13,311 bases of DNA from Candidatus Woesearchaeota archaeon (lineage in GTDB: Archaea > Nanobdellota > Nanobdellia > Woesearchaeales > UBA11716), in contig DUKR01000019.1 in the NCBI GenBank assembly GCA_013329175.1, positions 1 to 13,311 on the forward strand, given 5' to 3'. Both the position numbers and the translations under genes were made by a program. Positions 1 to 7,456 of this stretch are shown here, one piece after another. Positions within the stretch are counted from its first letter, which is position 1. Each line of letters opens with the position of its first letter. The notes below the pieces were generated by a model. That model was not told the origin of the DNA. It did not search any database and saw only the letters and a list, made by a program, of their open reading frames with translations.

Positions 1-430
1 AAAAGCGATGCTGCTGTTCTCTCCCATCCTGCCCGTGGTGAGATTGATTATGGAAATTCCGTCGTGCACTGCATTGCCGCCCATCCTTAATACACGTAAG
101 TAGCAGCGCTCAAGCCTAAGGCAATAGTTGCTCAGTTCTTAATACTGAGGTGATGGCTGCAACAAATGCACTGCTGCCTGCGCAGCCCGAGCCGTTTTTG
201 TTTTCACTTTTCTTTCTTCACTTTTTTTCTTCTTTTCTTTCTTCATTTCTCCCGTCAGAAAGTGCAATGAGAGGATGACCTGAATAGAAAAGAAGGAAGT
301 TACACCCTGGCTGTGGAAGTGATGTGAGGCATGGCTAATTCCTTTTTTTGAATGAGCTTTGGGGGAATGCCAAATGGGAAATGTTCCATACCTTACTTGC
401 TGAAACTTTCAGGTGAGTGAAGGAGTACCA
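1..430 (-). repeat. Dispersed intergenic repeat, copy A (inverted, truncated by window edge)
   Basis: Read on the - strand, this segment matches copies B and C elsewhere in the window in the same order of blocks. A 21-base block (351-371) is identical to 7516-7536 and 13125-13145. The block at 251-271 matches 7616-7636 with one change. A purine-rich tract lies at about 190-250. The 18 bases at 16-33 are the exact reverse complement of 7812-7829. Its outer end near 430 is a degraded form of the terminal repeat seen in the other copies. Indels and stop codons differ between copies, so it does not look coding. No open reading frame here is supported. The rest of this copy lies beyond base 1. Confidence 0.8.
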
Positions 431-450
431 ATAATGCAAAAGTTGAGGTT

Positions 451-466
451 CCAGAAAATTTATATA
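451..466 (+). promoter_or_regulatory. Archaeal promoter (TATA box) for rps15
   Basis: An AT-rich box TTTATATA at 459-466 follows an A-rich BRE-like stretch CCAGAAAA. A start site about 25 bases downstream (near 490) would leave a leader of roughly 95 bases before the uS15 start codon, which is long for an archaeal gene. Confidence 0.5.
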
Positions 467-585
467 GGGCTCAGGAATCCTCATCCCCTGTCGGATAAGA
501 CGGTTGCGGCTTTCTTATGCCAGAGAGAGGGTTTGCTCTTCTTCTGCGTGGGTAACGCTGCTTTCTTCTGCTGGCAGGAGCGATA

Positions 586-1041
586 ATGGCACGAATGCAT
601 TCCAGAAAGAAAGGAAAGTCAGGCTCGACAAAGCCGACTTCGCCAGTTAAGCCAAGCTGGCTGAGGCACAGCGAGCAGGAGATAGAGCTGATTATAACAA
701 AGCTTTCAAAGGAAGGCAAATCCCCTTCCCAGATAGGTGTGATTTTAAGGGACATCTATGGCATCCCGTATGTAGGGCTCGTCCTGAAGAAGTCCATCAC
801 TGAAGTCCTTGCAAGCAAGAAAATATCTGCAGAGATCCCGGAGGACCTGCTGGCCCTCGTCCGCAAAGCGGTGCTTGTGCGAAAACACATGGACAAGAAC
901 AGCCACGACATGACCGCAAAGCGCGGCCTGCAACTGACTGAGTCAAAGATCCAGCGCCTCACTAAGTACTACCGGAGGATAAGCCGCCTTGCACAGGAAT
1001 GGAAGTACGATCCTGCAACGGCAACAATGTACCTGGAGTGA
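586..1041 (+). CDS. rps15: 30S ribosomal protein uS15 (archaeal type)
   Basis: Archaeal/eukaryotic-form uS15, a primary-binding protein of the small-subunit central domain that contacts 16S rRNA helices near the h20-h22 junction. The 151 residues match the archaeal family length. The N-terminal extension MARMHSRKKGKSGSTKP and the PSWLRHS segment are typical of archaeal and eukaryotic members and absent from the ~89-residue bacterial protein. The C-terminal half has the characteristic helical core, with the motif LTESKIQRLTKYYR and a WKYDPATA end. The ATG at 586 is preceded by a GGAG at 577-580, supporting this start. It is followed 17-20 bases later by the cysteine-cluster gene in the same direction, so the two are probably co-transcribed. 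Identification is secure. Confidence 0.96.
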   Translation: MARMHSRKKGKSGSTKPTSPVKPSWLRHSEQEIELIITKLSKEGKSPSQIGVILRDIYGIPYVGLVLKKSITEVLASKKISAEIPEDLLALVRKAVLVRKHMDKNSHDMTAKRGLQLTESKIQRLTKYYRRISRLAQEWKYDPATATMYLE

Positions 1042-1060
1042 GATATAGATAAATGCGTTG

Positions 1061-1603
1061 ATGATGCAAAAGAATCTCCTGATGATAACCAAGTCAACGC
1101 CTAAGGATGAGATTCTGAAGCTTGCCCCTGACTGCACCTGCCACCACTGCTCGCATGGCTGCACTATTGGCTCAGGCTTCCTTGCTGAGGATGATTACGG
1201 TGCCCTTGCAGAATTGCTTGGCATTTCTGTTGAGGAGCTCAAGGAGAAGCACCTGGAGGAAGCAAACCTCTTCAATAAGGCGCTTCACCGGCCGAAACTC
1301 AACAGAAAAAAAGGGATGCCTTTTGGCTCCTGCACGTTTTTTAACAGGAAGGAAGAGAGGTGCAGCGTGCATGCAGCAAAGCCTCTGCAGTGCAGGGTCT
1401 CGATGGGGTGCAAAGAGTATGGAGAGCAATTGCAGCAGTGGTTTATGCTTAACCACCTGATTGATTTTTCGAACCCCGAGTCTATCAGGCAGTATGCGCA
1501 ATACCTTAAGGCTGGTGGGAAAACCATTCATGGCGGCGGGCTTTCAGAGCTTGTGCCTGACATGGAATTCCTGAAGAAGGTGCTGGACTACGAGATAGTG
1601 TGA
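1061..1603 (+). CDS. YkgJ-type cysteine-cluster protein (putative zinc/iron-chelating)
   Basis: A 180-residue soluble protein of the widespread YkgJ/UPF0153 family, thought from its conserved cysteines to bind zinc or an iron-sulfur centre; its biochemical role is not established. The visible signature is an N-terminal cluster CTCHHCSHGC (around residues 22-31) and a second cluster running from GSCTF through RCSVH and KPLQCR to MGC (around residues 84-115). This is the family's C...C-x-H...KP..CR arrangement. No signal peptide or membrane segment is seen. In-frame TTG 1058, ATG 1061, ATG 1064 and ATG 1082 are all possible starts; I prefer ATG 1061. No good ribosome binding site is adjacent, and the GGAG near 1035 lies within the end of uS15, suggesting coupling to uS15 translation. 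Confidence 0.85.
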   Translation: MMQKNLLMITKSTPKDEILKLAPDCTCHHCSHGCTIGSGFLAEDDYGALAELLGISVEELKEKHLEEANLFNKALHRPKLNRKKGMPFGSCTFFNRKEERCSVHAAKPLQCRVSMGCKEYGEQLQQWFMLNHLIDFSNPESIRQYAQYLKAGGKTIHGGGLSELVPDMEFLKKVLDYEIV

Positions 1604-1637
1604 TGAGGGTGAGGGGATGCCATCTCTGGCTCTCTGC

Positions 1638-2012
1638 TCAGAATTCGTCTGCTTCTTCAAGCTTCTTGAGATGCCCTCTGCTCTGGAGATAATTGCGCTG
1701 TGTTGGGGTGTACTTGAAGAGGACATCGCCCTTTTCTTCACCACCAAACTCCCATGGCTCGACAATCACGATGTCATTTGGCCTGACCCATAATTTTCGC
1801 TTGAGCCTTCCTGGAATCCTTGCAACCCTGGTCTTGCCATCGGCGCAGCGGACTCTCATACGGGATGCTCCTAATCTCGTCTCGACAAACCCCAATACTT
1901 CCTGGCCCCTTGGCAATTTGATACGGGAAATCTCCTGGGCCTCCCTCTCTTCAGGAGAGAGGTCATCCTTTTGCCTGCGGAATGGTCTTCGTTGTGGCGG
2001 CGGCATATGCAT
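1638..2012 (-). CDS. eif1a: Translation initiation factor aIF1A
   Basis: Archaeal homologue of eIF1A/IF1. It binds the A site of the small subunit and helps start-codon selection with aIF1 and aIF2. The 124 residues contain an OB-fold core: GQEVLGFVETRLGASRMRVR, then CADGKTRVARIPGRLKRKLWV, then NDIVIVEPWEFG. The later WEFGGEEKGDVLFKYT leads into a short helical tail ending KKLEEADEF. The N-terminus MHMPPPQRRPFRRQ is basic and presumably disordered, as in the family. Two in-frame ATGs (2012 and 2006) fit. The TATA box at 2033-2040 places transcription start at about 2010, so the mRNA is probably leaderless and no ribosome binding site is visible. It converges with the YkgJ-family gene, leaving 34 bases between stops. 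Confidence 0.96.
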   Translation of the reverse strand: MHMPPPQRRPFRRQKDDLSPEEREAQEISRIKLPRGQEVLGFVETRLGASRMRVRCADGKTRVARIPGRLKRKLWVRPNDIVIVEPWEFGGEEKGDVLFKYTPTQRNYLQSRGHLKKLEEADEF

Positions 2013-2032
2013 TAAAGGATGCTGGTAGGCTG

Positions 2033-2046
2033 TTTATAAAACTTTC
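2033..2046 (-). promoter_or_regulatory. Promoter of aIF1A (leaderless transcript)
   Basis: On the - strand the sequence reads AGAAAG followed by TTTTATAAAC, a BRE/TATA pair. Its centre is about 26 bases before the start codons at 2012/2006, the spacing expected for a leaderless archaeal mRNA. Confidence 0.65.
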
Positions 2047-2054
2047 TGGGCATA

Positions 2055-2146
2055 GTAATACTTCACCATCATGGAACCTGTCCGCCCCTTTTCCACAAGC
2101 CTGCCTCCTTCCTCCCGATGGGGCTTTTCAGGTTGTGAAGTATTTC
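2055..2146 (-). repeat. Short form of the dispersed repeat, copy D (92 bp, both terminal repeats)
   Basis: A 92-bp unit bounded by inverted repeats: GTAATACTTCACCA at 2055-2068 and its near complement (12 of 14) at 2133-2146, with a perfect 10-bp core (2057-2066 and 2135-2144). Read on the - strand its left part matches copy C: CGGGAGGAAGGAGGC, 15 of 15, at 2103-2117 versus 13094-13108. Its right part matches the right end of copy B (GACAxGxTCCATxATGGTGAAGT near 7921-7950). It therefore looks like a full element that lost its middle ~400 bp. It sits between the divergent promoters of aIF1A and the 55-residue gene. Confidence 0.75.
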
Positions 2147-2156
2147 CATTAATAGA

Positions 2157-2168
2157 TATATTTTAAAA
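2157..2168 (+). promoter_or_regulatory. Promoter of the 55-residue gene / lipoprotein pair
   Basis: TATATTTTAAAA lies about 26-37 bases before the ATG at 2194. Transcription should start close to 2190, so the first gene would have an almost absent leader, in keeping with the lack of a ribosome binding site. Confidence 0.55.
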
Positions 2169-2193
2169 GAGCAATACGAAAGATGGCCTAACC

Positions 2194-2361
2194 ATGTCCC
2201 CTGAAGAGCAGCTCATTGAGCAGAAGGCAAAGCTTCGCATGCTTGAGTTGAAGATGGGGGTATTGATTGGGCAGCTGGAAAAAGAAGGGGTCATCACAAA
2301 GGATTTGATTGAGGAACAATTGAATGAGGCGCTGATGGATGAGAAGAGCAACAACGGCTAG
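2194..2361 (+). CDS. 55-residue helical miniprotein, unknown function
   Basis: Unrecognised small open reading frame, too short for most gene callers. It begins MSPEEQLIEQKAKLRMLELK and ends EALMDEKSNNG. It is charged, rich in Leu/Glu/Lys and lacks Pro after residue 3, so it should be almost wholly alpha-helical. Leucines and isoleucines spaced by 3-4 residues suggest a short coiled coil. It has a TATA box at the right distance (2157-2168) and its stop lies 23 bases inside the following lipoprotein gene, the overlap expected of a translationally coupled pair. No signal peptide is present, so the product should be cytoplasmic. Support is contextual only: promoter, overlap and plausible composition. 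Confidence 0.6.
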   Translation: MSPEEQLIEQKAKLRMLELKMGVLIGQLEKEGVITKDLIEEQLNEALMDEKSNNG

Positions 2362-2719
2362 CTTTCTGGTTCTTATGGCCTTCCTTCTGCTGCTTGCAGG
2401 CTGCGACAAGCCGCAGGTCGGGAGGGAAGAGGCTCTTGTTGTAGCTAAGGATTTCGTCAACAACAACGTCAAGTTTTACAGTGCCGATGATGGCAAGGAC
2501 GACAATATCAGCACCGTGGATAAGGCACGGATATCAGTGACTGGGATGTACAAGATAGGGGATGAGTGGCACTTCACCCTGGAGATATTTGGCAACACCA
2601 CCGAAGGTGAGAAGTCCTCTGGCCTGATTGTTGTTGTTGATGCCAATAATGGAGAGGTGAAAAGAGAGCAACTCCAGGCTTTTGAGATAATGGAGGATGA
2701 TGGCCCTAATGCAGAATAA
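2339..2719 (+). CDS. Small secreted lipoprotein, unknown function
   Basis: The 126-residue product starts with two arginines and a hydrophobic stretch (residues 8-20) ending in the lipobox LLAGC, with Cys22 as the probable lipid-anchored residue. The mature part should therefore sit on the outer face of the membrane. It contains a small alpha/beta domain: a helix around EEALVVAKDFVNN, then strands around WHFTLEIFGN and GLIVVVDANNGEV. The late strand ending in a DANNGEV-like turn recalls PepSY-type domains, but this is a loose resemblance. The ATG at 2339 lies inside the end of the 55-residue gene, with a GAGG at 2326-2329 nine bases upstream. It converges with the giant surface-protein gene, whose stop is 46 bases away. 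Confidence 0.75.
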   Translation: MRRATTASFLVLMAFLLLLAGCDKPQVGREEALVVAKDFVNNNVKFYSADDGKDDNISTVDKARISVTGMYKIGDEWHFTLEIFGNTTEGEKSSGLIVVVDANNGEVKREQLQAFEIMEDDGPNAE

Positions 2720-2765
2720 ATTCCATTCATGAGTGATTCTAATCTTCCGCTGAGCGTTCCATGAC

Positions 2766-5700
2766 CTACATCCTGTACAGCCTTCGCTCTCTCCTTTTCC
2801 TGTAATACGATGCCATCCACCATATCACCATCGAGACAGCGATCATCTCAGCGATGAAGATATACATATCAAGGCTGCCCCTTCCAGAAAGCGGAGAGCG
2901 CTGCTCCTTATTGGAGAGTGCAATCATCTCCTTACAGGCAGCGATGGCAGCCTCAAGCAGCGCCTGCGACTTCTGCAAGTCTCCTGAATAAAGCGCCCGC
3001 TCAGCCTCGTTGATGACCTCCTGGAATTCCAGGCACTCGGGATGCTCCTTGAAGAGGTCCTGGGCAAACTGCAATTGCGTCACGATGAGCGTCCTGTTCC
3101 TGAACGCCTTTTCAACGATATCAATGAAGATGTTGCTTGATGAAGAGAATCTCGGAATGTCTGTATCTGCTGTCACCTTCAGCGCATATCTTCCCAGCTC
3201 TTCACTTGCCAGAACCATGATGTCAACAATCTGATTCTCCCCAACTCCAAGCTTCTCAATGTAGGCTGGAAATATGCTGGTGATGATGCTGCTGTCATTG
3301 GCAGAGACATACAATGATATCCCGTTCAGCAGCGCCTCGCCGTTGTTGGTTATGGCAAGCCTGATGACAGAGGTCTCATTAGGATAGAAGTTCAGCGGGC
3401 CTTCAGGAGCCATTTCTATTGAAGTCACCCTCTCAACAACGGTTGCAGAGCCTCCGCCGCCTCCGCCACCCCCCCCGCCGCCTGTGGTGGTAGTGACGGT
3501 GGTTGTTGTCGTTGCAGCCTCAGAAATAAGGAACACCGAGAGTCCAGTTGTCGTTGCCGTGATGACATTATTGGCCGTGTCAAGGCCAGCAGAAAGCTCA
3601 CTCCATGAGCAGCTTGACTGCGACGCACACTTGTACATCTTCATCCCTGATTCTGCATCAAGCGCGGACTCAATAGCTGAGTAATTGTAGGAAATGGTTG
3701 CTGACTCAAACGAGAGGTTGCTCGTAAGCACAAACTCAAGTATTGCACGCTGCCCGCCGGGAGCAGCGATACCCTTATTTATATCAGTGTAGTTCAGTGC
3801 AAGCGTTGTATTCTCCAAAAGCTCAACATATGAGAGGGTGATGCCTGGCTTTGCTGTGGTGAAGGCAATATCAACCCTGCTTCCATTCCTGATAGCAGCC
3901 TCTGCTGACGTCGTCCCTGACCCATACACCGTATTGCTGCATACATCCTTGATAGCAACACTGGAAACTCCGGTAGCATTGATAAGGTATGGAATCTCTG
4001 AGGCAGAGGCATTCAGCCCCACAACCGTCGTCATGTTCGTGAGAGAATTCCCCTCGATATCAGTGATAATGCTCGTGATGGTGTGCGTGCCTGTCTCGGT
4101 GATTGGAAGGGTGTAATTCTTTGAATAGGTGAGATTGCTCTGGTAGCTTTCTATCTCTGCAAGGGTGCTGTTTTGGCCTGAGGGTGTTGTCACGTTCATG
4201 AGGATCCCTGAGAGCAGGGTGTCAAGGGTGTAATCCGCAGTCAGCACAATTGTTGTGCCATTGAGCACATAGGAGACATTGCCGCACAGGTAGTTAAGGC
4301 TAGGGGAGGCAGCATCGTGCTTAGACAGGAAGAGGTCAACCGTTTTAGTCAGATTGATGTCGCTTGTTATGTTGAAGCCTGATGCAATGATGCTGATGAC
4401 CTTCGGTGTGGTGTTAGGGACAGTATAGGCATACGTCCAGTTCACCACAGTGCTGTCAGGGACGGTCATATTCACGCTTGTCCCATCAACAATAAGGCTC
4501 ATGTTAGAAAGCCATGCAGGGTCTCTTAACGCAGTGATGTTCACGTCAGCAGTATCGCCTGGATACACGATGGTTCCATTCAGGGGATTGGTTATGTTAA
4601 ATTTAGCCTCCACGACAAACAGGGTATATACGATGCTGTAGTTTGAACTGTTTGCAATATCAGATGCATTCACTTTCCAGTACCTTGTCCCCCTGGTGAG
4701 GTTCACCACGCCTGCCGTCGTATAGCTGTTGGTGGGGATTCTGGTGGCATTGACCGCTATCTGGGTGAATTCTGAATCGTTTGCGACAAGCAGCTGGTAG
4801 GTCAGTGCGTCATTATCGGGATCGCTTGGAACGCTCCATGAGAACAGGATGTCGTCAAACGTGACGCCTGAACTGTTCAATGGGCTGCTGGGTGAAGGAA
4901 TTCCAGGAGGACCAAGATTATTCACAAAAAATGACTCAATGCTTCCATTTCCCACATTCCCTGCAGAATCATTGGCATAGGCCTGCCACCCAACGCTCTC
5001 CTGATTGTCAAGGTATGCAACAGAGACATTATAGAGGTAGTACTGGCCGATTGAGTCACTCACCGTATAATTGGCCCATGAGCCGGTCCAGTTACCTGCT
5101 ATCCATACCGTACCAACTGGGGAGTCATCAGCAACAGTCACGTTTAGCTGCGCAGTCGAATTCGTGTACACTATCTCTGGCAGGAGTGTCGCATTAGTCA
5201 CGTTGGGCGCAAGAGTATCAACTTTGACCGTGTAATTTGATGATGAAAACGCGCTGTTGCCAAGCGTATCATTGCAGTATGCATTCCACACATACGTCCC
5301 GTCACTGACATTCACAGGAGCAAGTGAACTCACATTGTTGGTGATGGAATCGTAGCTCCTGTTCTGCGCAAAGTTTCCTGAAAAATTCCCAAAAAGCCAG
5401 CAGGACTCAACGTCGCGGGCGTCATAAGCTGTGATGTTGAAGCTGGTTTCCATTGCTGCTGACCATGAGTTGTTTGCGGGGGCATTGAGCGTGACGTTTG
5501 GCCCGCTCTGGTCAACCGTGAAGCCCTGTGCCGTCCCTGAGCCTGTGTTGCCAAAGGTATCATTGCAGAACACGTTCCACGAATAGCTTCCTTGCGGAAA
5601 GTCTGCTACTGTCACATTGGTCACTGAAGCATTTTCAGAAAAGACGTCTGAAACATTCACCACTCCATTGACGGTCAGGTTGCAGGTCGCGTTCTCATGA

Positions 5701-6992
5701 TAGTTCTCAATAATGGACCAGTTGAATTCTATTGCAGCTCCTGTTGTGTTGTAGGAATTGGCCGGGACCTCCAGCGTCACAAAAGGCCCATCATCGTCTA
5801 CAATAAAGGTGCCTGAATCCCCTCCAGAAAGGCCGTCAGCTGTGATGTTCACAACAACGGCCTTCACCCCTGAGCCTGATGGGGCGGAAAGGTTGTAGGA
5901 AAACGTCCCGTTGCCGTCAGTCACTGGCGCGCCTGAGCCTGCGGTTGTCAGGACTCCGCTTGATGCATCCACAAAATACTGGCTTGCGCCTATATATACC
6001 CTAAAGGCAGCGTTGGTGACGTTTGTCCCGTCGCTACGGTTGATATGCCCTGAGATTGACACATTATGTGATGCCCCGACAAGGCTGTCTCCGACGCTCA
6101 GCGATACGTTCACCCAGCCAACGGAGAACGAATCAACTGCTGAGAGGTTGGTAAAATTTCCAGTATAGTCAGTGCAGGACACATTGTAGTAGGAGGTATT
6201 TGCTAATGATGGAGTGATGTTATGCTGATAGTATGCAGTCGTTGCATTGTAGGTCATGTTTGCAAAGCCTGTCCATGCCCCTGTTGCATTGGTGAAGGAT
6301 ATGTTGCAGAAGATATCGCTACCGTTGATTGATACGCCATCTGAACTGTTGGAGTAGTTTGCGTAGAAGTGCACAGGAGCGCCGGCATCAATAAGCTCAG
6401 AATCAGCATCATCCCATATCCGAAGCAGCGTTCCTGCAGAAGAGACGCTGGCATTATTGAATGCGTAGGCAAGCACCCCTGAGAAATTAAAAGCAATGGC
6501 ATGCTTTCCCTGAGTGAGCACTTTGCTTGTTTCAGCCCCTATTTTGCTGCATGAGTAATTGGCAAATACGGCGGTTCCTGCTTCCCACTCGTATCCTAAC
6601 GGTGTGCCGCCGCAGGAAAGGGAAAGAAACTGCAGGTCTTCTGTTGTTGCTGCATTGCTCCATGCCGTTCTATTGCCAGCACTGATGCGCATATCGCCAG
6701 TTCCTGTAGTATTGATAAAGACTATCCATTTCCCGCCGACGCTTGGGTAGCTCTGCAGATTCATGACAACGACAGACAGCAAAGGGCCATTGCCATCTAA
6801 AAGAGAATCTGCAATTGGCTTAGCTTCACCTGCAGCAGACGAGCCTTGCGCCTGCCCGCTGAGGATTAGCGCTGCCTGAAAGACTGCCAGACAGCAAAGA
6901 AGCAGGATTGCAGCAACAAGCGATAGCCTGGCAATCTTTGAGCTGAGCAGCCGTGCATCGCCATTTTGGGGGGACAGGTCGCTTATGTTCAC
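2766..6992 (-). CDS. Giant sequon-rich surface protein with Ig-like/FN3 repeats
   Basis: A 1408-residue exported, membrane-anchored protein, likely a cell-surface or adhesion component. An N-terminal signal anchor spans about residues 22-45. The ectodomain follows as tandem Ig-like beta-sandwich units recurring with phrases such as GPNVTLNAPANN and YVWNAYCNDTLGN. A fibronectin-III-like unit lies around residues 695-800. N-X-S/T sequons are very dense, more than 45 in the first ~670 residues, implying heavy N-glycosylation. A segment near residues 1080-1160 (YKCASQSSCSWSEL, then TTTGLSVFLIS) resembles the domain found before PGF anchors. Next come a Thr-rich stretch and eleven glycines (about 1170-1181), another beta domain, a helical region (around residues 1310-1360) and a C-terminal membrane segment ending in the basic tail YRKRRERRLYRM. 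The start is GTG 6992, with AGGAGA at 7009-7014 as a somewhat distant ribosome binding site. Ligand or function is unknown. Confidence 0.88.
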   Translation of the reverse strand: MNISDLSPQNGDARLLSSKIARLSLVAAILLLCCLAVFQAALILSGQAQGSSAAGEAKPIADSLLDGNGPLLSVVVMNLQSYPSVGGKWIVFINTTGTGDMRISAGNRTAWSNAATTEDLQFLSLSCGGTPLGYEWEAGTAVFANYSCSKIGAETSKVLTQGKHAIAFNFSGVLAYAFNNASVSSAGTLLRIWDDADSELIDAGAPVHFYANYSNSSDGVSINGSDIFCNISFTNATGAWTGFANMTYNATTAYYQHNITPSLANTSYYNVSCTDYTGNFTNLSAVDSFSVGWVNVSLSVGDSLVGASHNVSISGHINRSDGTNVTNAAFRVYIGASQYFVDASSGVLTTAGSGAPVTDGNGTFSYNLSAPSGSGVKAVVVNITADGLSGGDSGTFIVDDDGPFVTLEVPANSYNTTGAAIEFNWSIIENYHENATCNLTVNGVVNVSDVFSENASVTNVTVADFPQGSYSWNVFCNDTFGNTGSGTAQGFTVDQSGPNVTLNAPANNSWSAAMETSFNITAYDARDVESCWLFGNFSGNFAQNRSYDSITNNVSSLAPVNVSDGTYVWNAYCNDTLGNSAFSSSNYTVKVDTLAPNVTNATLLPEIVYTNSTAQLNVTVADDSPVGTVWIAGNWTGSWANYTVSDSIGQYYLYNVSVAYLDNQESVGWQAYANDSAGNVGNGSIESFFVNNLGPPGIPSPSSPLNSSGVTFDDILFSWSVPSDPDNDALTYQLLVANDSEFTQIAVNATRIPTNSYTTAGVVNLTRGTRYWKVNASDIANSSNYSIVYTLFVVEAKFNITNPLNGTIVYPGDTADVNITALRDPAWLSNMSLIVDGTSVNMTVPDSTVVNWTYAYTVPNTTPKVISIIASGFNITSDINLTKTVDLFLSKHDAASPSLNYLCGNVSYVLNGTTIVLTADYTLDTLLSGILMNVTTPSGQNSTLAEIESYQSNLTYSKNYTLPITETGTHTITSIITDIEGNSLTNMTTVVGLNASASEIPYLINATGVSSVAIKDVCSNTVYGSGTTSAEAAIRNGSRVDIAFTTAKPGITLSYVELLENTTLALNYTDINKGIAAPGGQRAILEFVLTSNLSFESATISYNYSAIESALDAESGMKMYKCASQSSCSWSELSAGLDTANNVITATTTGLSVFLISEAATTTTTVTTTTGGGGGGGGGGGSATVVERVTSIEMAPEGPLNFYPNETSVIRLAITNNGEALLNGISLYVSANDSSIITSIFPAYIEKLGVGENQIVDIMVLASEELGRYALKVTADTDIPRFSSSSNIFIDIVEKAFRNRTLIVTQLQFAQDLFKEHPECLEFQEVINEAERALYSGDLQKSQALLEAAIAACKEMIALSNKEQRSPLSGRGSLDMYIFIAEMIAVSMVIWWMASYYRKRRERRLYRM

Positions 6993-7045
6993 GGTATGTA
7001 TTTTGTTATCTCCTAGACCTCTTCTTCATAATCGGATGTGCACTT

Positions 7046-7068
7046 TTATTTAATATTTCATTTAAATA
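7046..7068 (-). promoter_or_regulatory. Candidate promoter of the surface-protein gene
   Basis: Two AT-rich boxes read on the - strand, TATTTAAA (7061-7068) and TATTAAATAA (7046-7055). Either would start transcription 30-50 bases before the GTG at 6992, leaving room for the AGGAGA at 7009-7014. I cannot choose between them. Confidence 0.4.
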
Positions 7069-7226
7069 GTTACTCATGTTGGCTGATTCGGGCGATAGGG
7101 AGCAAGCCATGAAGATCACAGAAAATGAGTCACAAAGCAAAAGTAATTAGAGATTTGTGCATGCATGATCCTAGGGAGAAATGATGAGGCAGGCAGTCTC
7201 AAAAAGCGGAATAAGCGGGTGGCATC
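7069..7226. other. Gene-free spacer
   Basis: The spacer lies between the surface-protein promoter and the promoter of the 41-residue gene. I see only a 24-codon open frame starting at 7077 with no ribosome binding site or usable promoter spacing, and no repeat copy. I annotate nothing in it. Confidence 0.4.
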
Positions 7227-7241
7227 CGAAACCTTTAAATA
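7227..7241 (+). promoter_or_regulatory. Strong BRE/TATA promoter of the 41-residue gene
   Basis: CGAAACC (BRE, 7227-7233) followed directly by TTTAAATA (7234-7241) is close to the archaeal consensus. The predicted start is near 7263, giving a leader of about 40 bases with a good ribosome binding site. Confidence 0.7.
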
Positions 7242-7302
7242 TCAACATTCTTAGGAATAACATGGAGTTATTCAATACCAATCAACTAAGCAGGTGAGAT
7301 TC

Positions 7303-7428
7303 ATGAACAAAAAAGGATTTATCATGCACCCATGGACATGGATTATTGCAGCATTCATCTTTGGAGCAGCGCTTATGTACATGATTGCCATAGGCATCAT
7401 CCCATTGAATCTGCCTGGATTAGGGTAA
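7303..7428 (+). CDS. 41-residue single-span membrane protein, unknown function
   Basis: Small gene, below usual length cut-offs. The product begins MNKKGFIMHPWTW, continues with a hydrophobic span (about residues 13-33, IIAAFIFGAALMYMIAIGII) and ends PLNLPGLG. It should be a one-pass membrane protein with a short basic N-terminus. Evidence is unusually strong for such a small frame: a near-consensus BRE/TATA at 7227-7241, a ribosome binding site AGGTGAG (7292-7298) ending four bases before the ATG, and a T7 run right after the stop (7432-7438) as a terminator. From memory, similar miniproteins with a KGF-MHP-W start occur in DPANN genomes, but I cannot confirm this by search. No role can be assigned. 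Confidence 0.75.
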   Translation: MNKKGFIMHPWTWIIAAFIFGAALMYMIAIGIIPLNLPGLG

Positions 7429-7431
7429 TGC

Positions 7432-7449
7432 TTTTTTTCTCTTCCCTTT
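7432..7449 (+). terminator. T-rich archaeal terminator
   Basis: A run of seven T, then CTCTTCCCTTTT, starts three bases after the stop of the 41-residue gene. T-runs of this kind terminate archaeal RNA polymerase without a hairpin. Confidence 0.5.
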
Positions 7450-7456
7450 TCACGCA

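Noticed and set aside
745..962. Antisense frames opposite uS15 and similar frames opposite the other genes
   Set aside because: They are shadows of strongly supported coding genes, without their own start signals or family features.
7077..7151. 24-codon + strand frame in the spacer upstream of the 41-residue gene
   Set aside because: The only nearby TATA-like box is too close to the ATG, there is no ribosome binding site, and the product has no recognisable property.
7181..7230. ATGATGA resembling box C of a C/D guide RNA
   Set aside because: No CTGA box D lies at a suitable distance and no terminal stem brackets it.
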